Of a DNA stretch of 9,714 nt, positions 6,745 through 9,714 are shown in pieces. Origin of the DNA: Bryobacteraceae bacterium (GTDB lineage: Bacteria > Acidobacteriota > Terriglobia > Bryobacterales > Bryobacteraceae); assembly GCA_025350445.1 (NCBI GenBank), contig JANXXV010000663.1, forward strand, positions 1 through 9,714, written 5' to 3'. Each line of letters begins with the position of its first letter. The first letter of the stretch is position 1. A program made the translations under genes and the position numbers. The notes beneath the pieces were generated by a model, which saw only the letters and a list, made by a program, of their open reading frames with translations, made no database searches and had not been told where the DNA came from.

Positions 6745-7011
6745 ATGCCATTCCAGAACCACCTCGCCACGGAGATAGACGTCGATCCGGACCGCGGGCT
6801 TACGCTAACCGCCATAAGGACGACGCCGTCGGGAAGCGATGAATTCCATGGAAGCGTGTATTGGTACAACCGCAACAGCCGCTTCTCGGCCAACGGCAGT
6901 CAAAATTTCTTCCTCGGGGACCAGCTTCTGGATTCCACCAGCTTCGGTCGACTGATGTCAACTGCCTTTGACCGGCGGATTGTACCATTTGCACTGAAGT
7001 ATAGTTTTTAA
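6745..7011 (+). pseudogene. Second TonB-dependent receptor remnant, in-frame internal deletion
   Basis: An 88-residue open frame made of two distant pieces of an Oar-like receptor. Residues 10-50 match the plug region (GLTLTAIRT, then SGSDEFHGSVYWYNRNSRFS). From about residue 53 it matches the extreme C-terminus of the barrel (QNFFLGDQLLDSTSFGR, STAFDRR, PFALKYSF with terminal Phe). The join is near 6895-6903 and, unlike the first remnant, keeps the frame. The signal peptide and N-terminal domain are missing. The ATG abuts the TPR stop (TGAATG), and AAAAGG (6733-6738) lies 6 bases upstream, so it could still be translated by coupling, but without a signal peptide it could not reach the outer membrane. 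Receptor identity is fairly sure; whether a peptide is made is open. Confidence 0.75.
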
Positions 7012-7041
7012 TCGAACAAGCCCGGCCTAAACAACTCGATG

Positions 7042-7074
7042 CACCGGCCAAAGTTGGATCGGGGCTGGCCGGTG
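7042..7074. terminator. Perfect 9-bp hairpin between convergent genes
   Basis: CACCGGCCA (7042-7050) and TGGCCGGTG (7066-7074) are a perfect inverted repeat around a 15-base loop, 30 bases after the receptor remnant's stop. There is no T-run, so it is not a textbook intrinsic terminator, but its position between converging transcripts fits a termination or 3'-end stabilising role. Confidence 0.5.
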
Positions 7075-7088
7075 ATCTCAAGAACAGC

Positions 7089-7112
7089 CCGGTGGGGCAG
7101 ACCCCCCGGTCT
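7089..7112. terminator. GC-rich hairpin, alternative pairings
   Basis: CCGGTGGGG (7089-7097) can pair with CCCCCCGG (7102-7109) with one mismatch. Alternatively AGACC (7099-7103) pairs perfectly with GGTCT (7108-7112) over a 4-base loop. Either fold would lie in the 3' region of the esterase transcript. No T-tract is present. Confidence 0.35.
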
Positions 7113-7114
7113 TC

Positions 7115-7134
7115 GCGGAACGCCCTCGTTCCGC
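7115..7134 (-). terminator. Perfect 7-bp hairpin abutting the esterase stop codon
   Basis: GCGGAAC (7115-7121) and GTTCCGC (7128-7134) form a perfect stem with a 6-base loop. It begins on the base immediately after the esterase TAA (7137-7135, - strand). The lack of a T-run on the - strand argues for mRNA 3'-end protection or Rho-assisted termination rather than a classic intrinsic terminator. Confidence 0.5.
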
Positions 7135-8388
7135 TTACCTGCTATAGATCTTCACCCGGAACAGCGGCTTCTCTTTTTCACCCGGTTCCGTCTCGTAAGT
7201 CTGTTCCGTCTTAGCCGGGTCGTAATCGCGCCAGAGCCACGTCAGCTCCTCCGGACTCTCCGCGCTCCCGTGCGCCCCGTTATGCGTGCCCGATCCAAAG
7301 CTCAGATGAAAATCATAGTCCCGCATCTTCAGAGAATTCGCCATCTGAATATTCTGCAGCGGCCAGCTTCCGTGATTATTTTCCAGGTCTTCCGAACCGT
7401 CCTGCAGCCACACCCGAATATTGCGTTTCGGCTGCTTGCGGATCATGTTCGGGTAGACATTGCCGCCGTCAATCTCGCCCGGATGCCATTGAATGCTGGT
7501 GAAGCTGCCAATGCGGGAAAGCACGCGGCTGAACTGCTCCGGTTGCCACCAGGCAACGTTGAACGACGAAATACCGCCCGACGAATTACCGGCGATCCCG
7601 CGGCTGTAGCCGTCTTTGCGGATGTTGTATTTCGCTTCCACATTGGCCAGAATCTCGTCACGCAGAAATCGGGCGTGTTTGTCTGAAACCGTATCGTAGA
7701 GCACGCTGCGCATCGCCCGTTCGCCGATCTTCCCCGGCGAGATAAAGACGTTGATCATCACTGGAATCTTCTTCTGTTGAATCAGATTGTCGATCACGTT
7801 TTGCAGGCGCGACCCGCCGTCGCGCGCCACCAGGCCCTGGCCATCGTGCCAAACCATTAGCGCAGCCGGCGTCTTCGGGTCGTATTGCGCAGGGACGTAG
7901 ATCCAGTAATCGGTCAGCATACCGTCGTAGATCTTGCTGGTGTGGACGATTTTCTCGCTGAGCTTACCTTGCGGCACGCCGGGCTGCTGATAGGAATCCG
8001 GGCCGTAGGCGGCCACGTCGGTGCTGCCGCCGGTTTTCTTGCCATCGATCATGTAATAGAAATTGTGGGAAGTGCCCGTGGCCAGCTTTCCGCCGGCCAG
8101 CCACAAACTGGTCCCTTTAATCTGCTTCATGGCCGGCCGCGCCTCCCCGTCGACGAAGAGCGCTGGCTTGGCGGTGGATTCCACCAGCCAAAGGAAGTCC
8201 GCGCCTTCCCCAAGGATGGCGGTGCCCTTCTTGATATTGGCGTCGGTAAGAGTGGCTATAGCGGCCTCGCGGAACTCGGTGGAGTTGGGGCTTTTCGCCG
8301 CCATTTCCAGAAGCTTCGGCGCAGCCGTTTTCTCGGCGGCGAACAGTGTGGAGGCCGCCAGTAGCAAGAGGGGAAGTCGGTGGGTCAT
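7135..8388 (-). CDS. Secreted Fes/EstD-like alpha/beta-hydrolase esterase
   Basis: A 417-residue exported hydrolase of the putative-esterase family (PF00756: enterochelin esterase Fes, esterase D, antigen 85). It has a signal peptide (MTHRLPLLLLAASTLFAAEK), an N-terminal early-set beta domain (about 45-145; FLWLVESTAKPALFVDG to YYMIDGKKTGG), then the catalytic domain (about 148-390) beginning with YWIYVPAQYD. The nucleophile is S269 in GNSSGG (267-272). The likely acid is D334 in DGSEDLENN (D330 possible), and the likely base is H369 in GTHNGAHG. These residues give a complete Ser-Asp-His triad. The family cleaves carboxylic esters from catecholate siderophores to acyl or feruloyl sugars; the substrate here is unknown. 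Its start lies 21 bases after the stop of the Met-rich membrane gene, on the same strand, so it may share that transcript. No strong Shine-Dalgarno is seen at the ATG. Confidence 0.87.
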   Translation of the reverse strand: MTHRLPLLLLAASTLFAAEKTAAPKLLEMAAKSPNSTEFREAAIATLTDANIKKGTAILGEGADFLWLVESTAKPALFVDGEARPAMKQIKGTSLWLAGGKLATGTSHNFYYMIDGKKTGGSTDVAAYGPDSYQQPGVPQGKLSEKIVHTSKIYDGMLTDYWIYVPAQYDPKTPAALMVWHDGQGLVARDGGSRLQNVIDNLIQQKKIPVMINVFISPGKIGERAMRSVLYDTVSDKHARFLRDEILANVEAKYNIRKDGYSRGIAGNSSGGISSFNVAWWQPEQFSRVLSRIGSFTSIQWHPGEIDGGNVYPNMIRKQPKRNIRVWLQDGSEDLENNHGSWPLQNIQMANSLKMRDYDFHLSFGSGTHNGAHGSAESPEELTWLWRDYDPAKTEQTYETEPGEKEKPLFRVKIYSR

Positions 8389-8409
8389 GGGGTTCGTTGT
8401 GATTCTATA

Positions 8410-8958
8410 TCATCGAAGAGGCGGTGCGTCTTGCACCTCGATCCGGCGCGGTAGCGCAAAGGCAGCAGTGGCCTTGCCGAGCAACATGCCGATCGACATG
8501 CCGATCAACATGCCGATCAACATGCCGATGTGGGCCGGCAGCGGGTCTTGGGTGAAGCGGGTCAACAGCGCATGTGCCGCCAGCATCCCCGCCGTCATGC
8601 CGATGCTCTCGGCAGCCAGATAGCGCGTCACGTTGTGTTCCTTCGATGCCCGCCGCAGACACCGGCTGCCCGCCAGCGCCGCCGGCAATGCCAAGGCCAA
8701 CATGCCCGCGGTCATCCACAACCAGGCGCTATTTGTCAGATGACACGAGCGTGTCCACGGCAGCATTCCCAAACCGCCGTACCCGGTCATCAGGATCAGC
8801 ATGTCGGCGTGTTCGTTCAGGTGCAGCCGGACCGCCCAAAGCTGCCACGCAAGCACCGCGACGGCGCCCGCCGCGATCATTCCCTGAGGGCTGGGCCAAC
8901 TGAGCGCCACCACTTGCACGGCCAGCGCAGCCGCTGCCCCCAAGCCCAGAAGTTTCAT
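8410..8958 (-). CDS. Met-rich six-helix membrane protein coupled to the copper ATPase
   Basis: A 182-residue protein I cannot place in a named family. The ATG at 8958 is chosen because it overlaps the ATPase stop (ATGA) and has GGAG 10 bases upstream; an earlier in-frame start at 9018 would lie inside the ATPase gene. Predicted helices: about 3-20, 27-45, 51-68, 77-98, 113-134 and 142-168. Thirteen Met residues occur, ten of them in MxxxM spacing: M53/M57, M82/M86, M121/M125 and M146/M150/M154/M158. The last helix (IGMLIGMLIGMSIGMLLG) also has Gly at every fourth position (145-161). H46/H50 (HLNEH) and C72-H73 sit in loops. Met stripes are soft ligands for Cu(I), and MxxxM in a helix is the essential motif of the eukaryotic importer CTR1, though no homology to CTR1 is claimed. 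With the coupled Cu(I) ATPase this suggests a copper-delivery or sensing partner; that is inference. Confidence 0.8.
   Translation of the reverse strand: MKLLGLGAAAALAVQVVALSWPSPQGMIAAGAVAVLAWQLWAVRLHLNEHADMLILMTGYGGLGMLPWTRSCHLTNSAWLWMTAGMLALALPAALAGSRCLRRASKEHNVTRYLAAESIGMTAGMLAAHALLTRFTQDPLPAHIGMLIGMLIGMSIGMLLGKATAAFALPRRIEVQDAPPLR
8483..8530 (-). repeat. Four-copy 12-bp tandem repeat encoding the IGML helix
   Basis: Four adjacent 12-bp units read on the + strand as AACATGCCGATC (8483-8494), GACATGCCGATC (8495-8506), AACATGCCGATC (8507-8518) and AACATGCCGATG (8519-8530). On the - strand they encode successive Ile-Gly-Met-Leu/Ser steps of the last membrane helix. Units differ by one base at most two positions, so the array is recent or under strong constraint. 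Each gained or lost unit shifts the helix by about one turn. Confidence 0.9.
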
Positions 8959-9714
8959 GTTGTTGCCGCTCCATCCAGCGCGCGCACGGACCGCCACGTC
9001 ACAATACAACTGGAGCACGTCATCAGCAGCGATGCCACCACCGGATGCAGCGCGCCTGCCGCCGCCAGGGCAACTCCGATTATGTTATAGCCCAGCGCGA
9101 TCCAGATGGTGCCCCGCATCGAGCGGACATTCCGGCGGCAGATCTCGATCGCCTCCGGCAGCGCGGTCAGGTCCGCGCGCGTCCAGATAAAATCGGCAAC
9201 CTGAAGTGTTAGCGCCGACCCGCCGCTTACCGCAATGCTCACAGGGCAGATGCTCATGGCAGCCGCATCGTTCAGCCCATCGCCCACGAAGGCCACCGTT
9301 CTGCCTGCGCTCGCCAGTTCGCGGCATCGCGCCAACTTATCATCCGGAGTGAGTCTTGCCAGTTGTTCCTTGATGGGAATCGAGGAGGCACGCTCTTCGG
9401 AATCGCCAGTCATCAATACACACTGAATCCCCGCTTTCTCCAGACGCCGGATCGCGGCATTCCTAGCCGACGCCGGTTTCTCATCCAGCCGGATGATCCC
9501 CGATGGAATGCCGTTCACCAGCACCGCGATCCGGTGGCGCCGCTCCGCATGCTCCGGGAAAAACGCGTTAGCCATTTCGAGCCGCACATCCCAGCTGATA
9601 TCAGATTCCAGATTCCGAACCGAGGTTCGGATTCCGATACCCGGCATCAGGTCCACCCGTTCGGTTTGCCAGACTGAATCCGCCTGCGCCAGGTTCAGTA
9701 GCGCCAGGGCGATA
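8955..9714 (-). CDS. P1B-type Cu(I)-transporting ATPase, C-terminal part (5' end outside window)
   Basis: The reading frame enters at the right edge and ends at TGA 8957-8955; about 252 residues are visible. Numbering from the GTG codon at 9656 (not a start), it has the HAD/P-domain motifs MTGD (82-85), TPDDK (103-107) and GDGLND (125-130, Mg-binding hinge). Two membrane helices follow, about 183-202 and 204-222. Their motifs YN (190-191, in LGYNIIG) and MxxSS (M212, S215-S216) are the P1B-1 signature for Cu(I) in the last two helices. The phosphorylation site DKTGT, the CPC motif and any N-terminal metal domains lie beyond the edge. Unusually, MTCSSC puts Cys on both sides of the SS pair (C214, C217). 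Such pumps use ATP to move Cu(I) out of the cytoplasm for detoxification or cuproenzyme loading. The stop overlaps the start of the Met-rich membrane gene. Confidence 0.88.
   Translation of the reverse strand, partial: IALALLNLAQADSVWQTERVDLMPGIGIRTSVRNLESDISWDVRLEMANAFFPEHAERRHRIAVLVNGIPSGIIRLDEKPASARNAAIRRLEKAGIQCVLMTGDSEERASSIPIKEQLARLTPDDKLARCRELASAGRTVAFVGDGLNDAAAMSICPVSIAVSGGSALTLQVADFIWTRADLTALPEAIEICRRNVRSMRGTIWIALGYNIIGVALAAAGALHPVVASLLMTCSSCIVTWRSVRALDGAATT

Noticed and set aside
8483..8530. Short regular repeats that could suggest a CRISPR array
   Set aside because: The units are 12 bp, contiguous without spacers, and in frame within a membrane-protein gene.
8063..8623. A 186-residue + strand open frame across the esterase/membrane gene boundary
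   Set aside because: It is antisense to two well-supported genes, and its IDMPINMPINMP stretch is only the other-strand reading of the 12-bp repeat.
8959..9018. Longer version of the Met-rich protein starting at 9018
   Set aside because: The extra 20 residues lie inside the ATPase's last codons and are polar and charged, while the ATGA overlap with GGAG upstream gives a natural start at 8958.
9654..9656. GTG at 9656 as the start of the ATPase gene
   Set aside because: The frame stays open to the window edge, and the P-type ATPase needs several hundred more upstream residues, so this is an internal Val codon.

Overview
The window looks like chromosomal DNA of an acidobacterium, most likely of the Solibacteres/Bryobacterales type. 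This is inferred from protein content rather than from a marker gene. It is GC-rich and holds remnants of the large Oar-like TonB-dependent receptors that are so numerous in that group. It also has a cytochrome c/copper monooxygenase-like secreted protein with a secreted partner, a Fes-type secreted esterase and a lipase maturation factor homologue. No rRNA, tRNA, CRISPR array or intact transposase gene is visible.

Layout. Bases 1-365 hold perhaps the last codons of an upstream gene, a strong nested palindrome that could be a terminator or REP-like element, a pair of imperfect direct repeats, and a promoter with a consensus -35. That promoter leads into a receptor pseudogene (366-1044) in which the signal peptide and first residues are joined, out of frame, to the last ~170 residues. 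Next on the + strand is a tight three-gene cluster: cytochrome c-copper monooxygenase-like protein (1206-2585), secreted beta-rich partner (2597-3541), and a DCC thiol-disulfide oxidoreductase domain fused to a lipase maturation factor domain (3567-5261). After a motif-rich 175-base gap comes a secreted TPR protein (5437-6744). It is followed without a gap by a second internally deleted receptor remnant (6745-7011).

The right part is on the - strand and converges with the left part on a 120-base hairpin-rich gap (7012-7134). In its own reading order it carries the 3' part of a Cu(I)-type P1B ATPase (entering at the right edge, ending at 8955), a six-helix Met-rich membrane protein starting on the ATGA overlap with the ATPase stop (8958-8410), and a secreted esterase (8388-7135).

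How the genes may work together. The - strand ATPase and membrane protein look like one copper-handling unit. The membrane protein carries MxxxM spacing in four of its six predicted helices, and its last helix is a GMLI repeat with Met and Gly every fourth residue. This is the most interesting candidate for an undescribed system here. On the + strand, a secreted copper/haem enzyme and its partner sit with a membrane protein that fuses a CxxC redox domain to a lipase-folding factor, suggesting a link between thiol redox control and maturation of secreted enzymes. Copper is a shared theme of both ends, but nothing in the sequence proves the two blocks are co-regulated.
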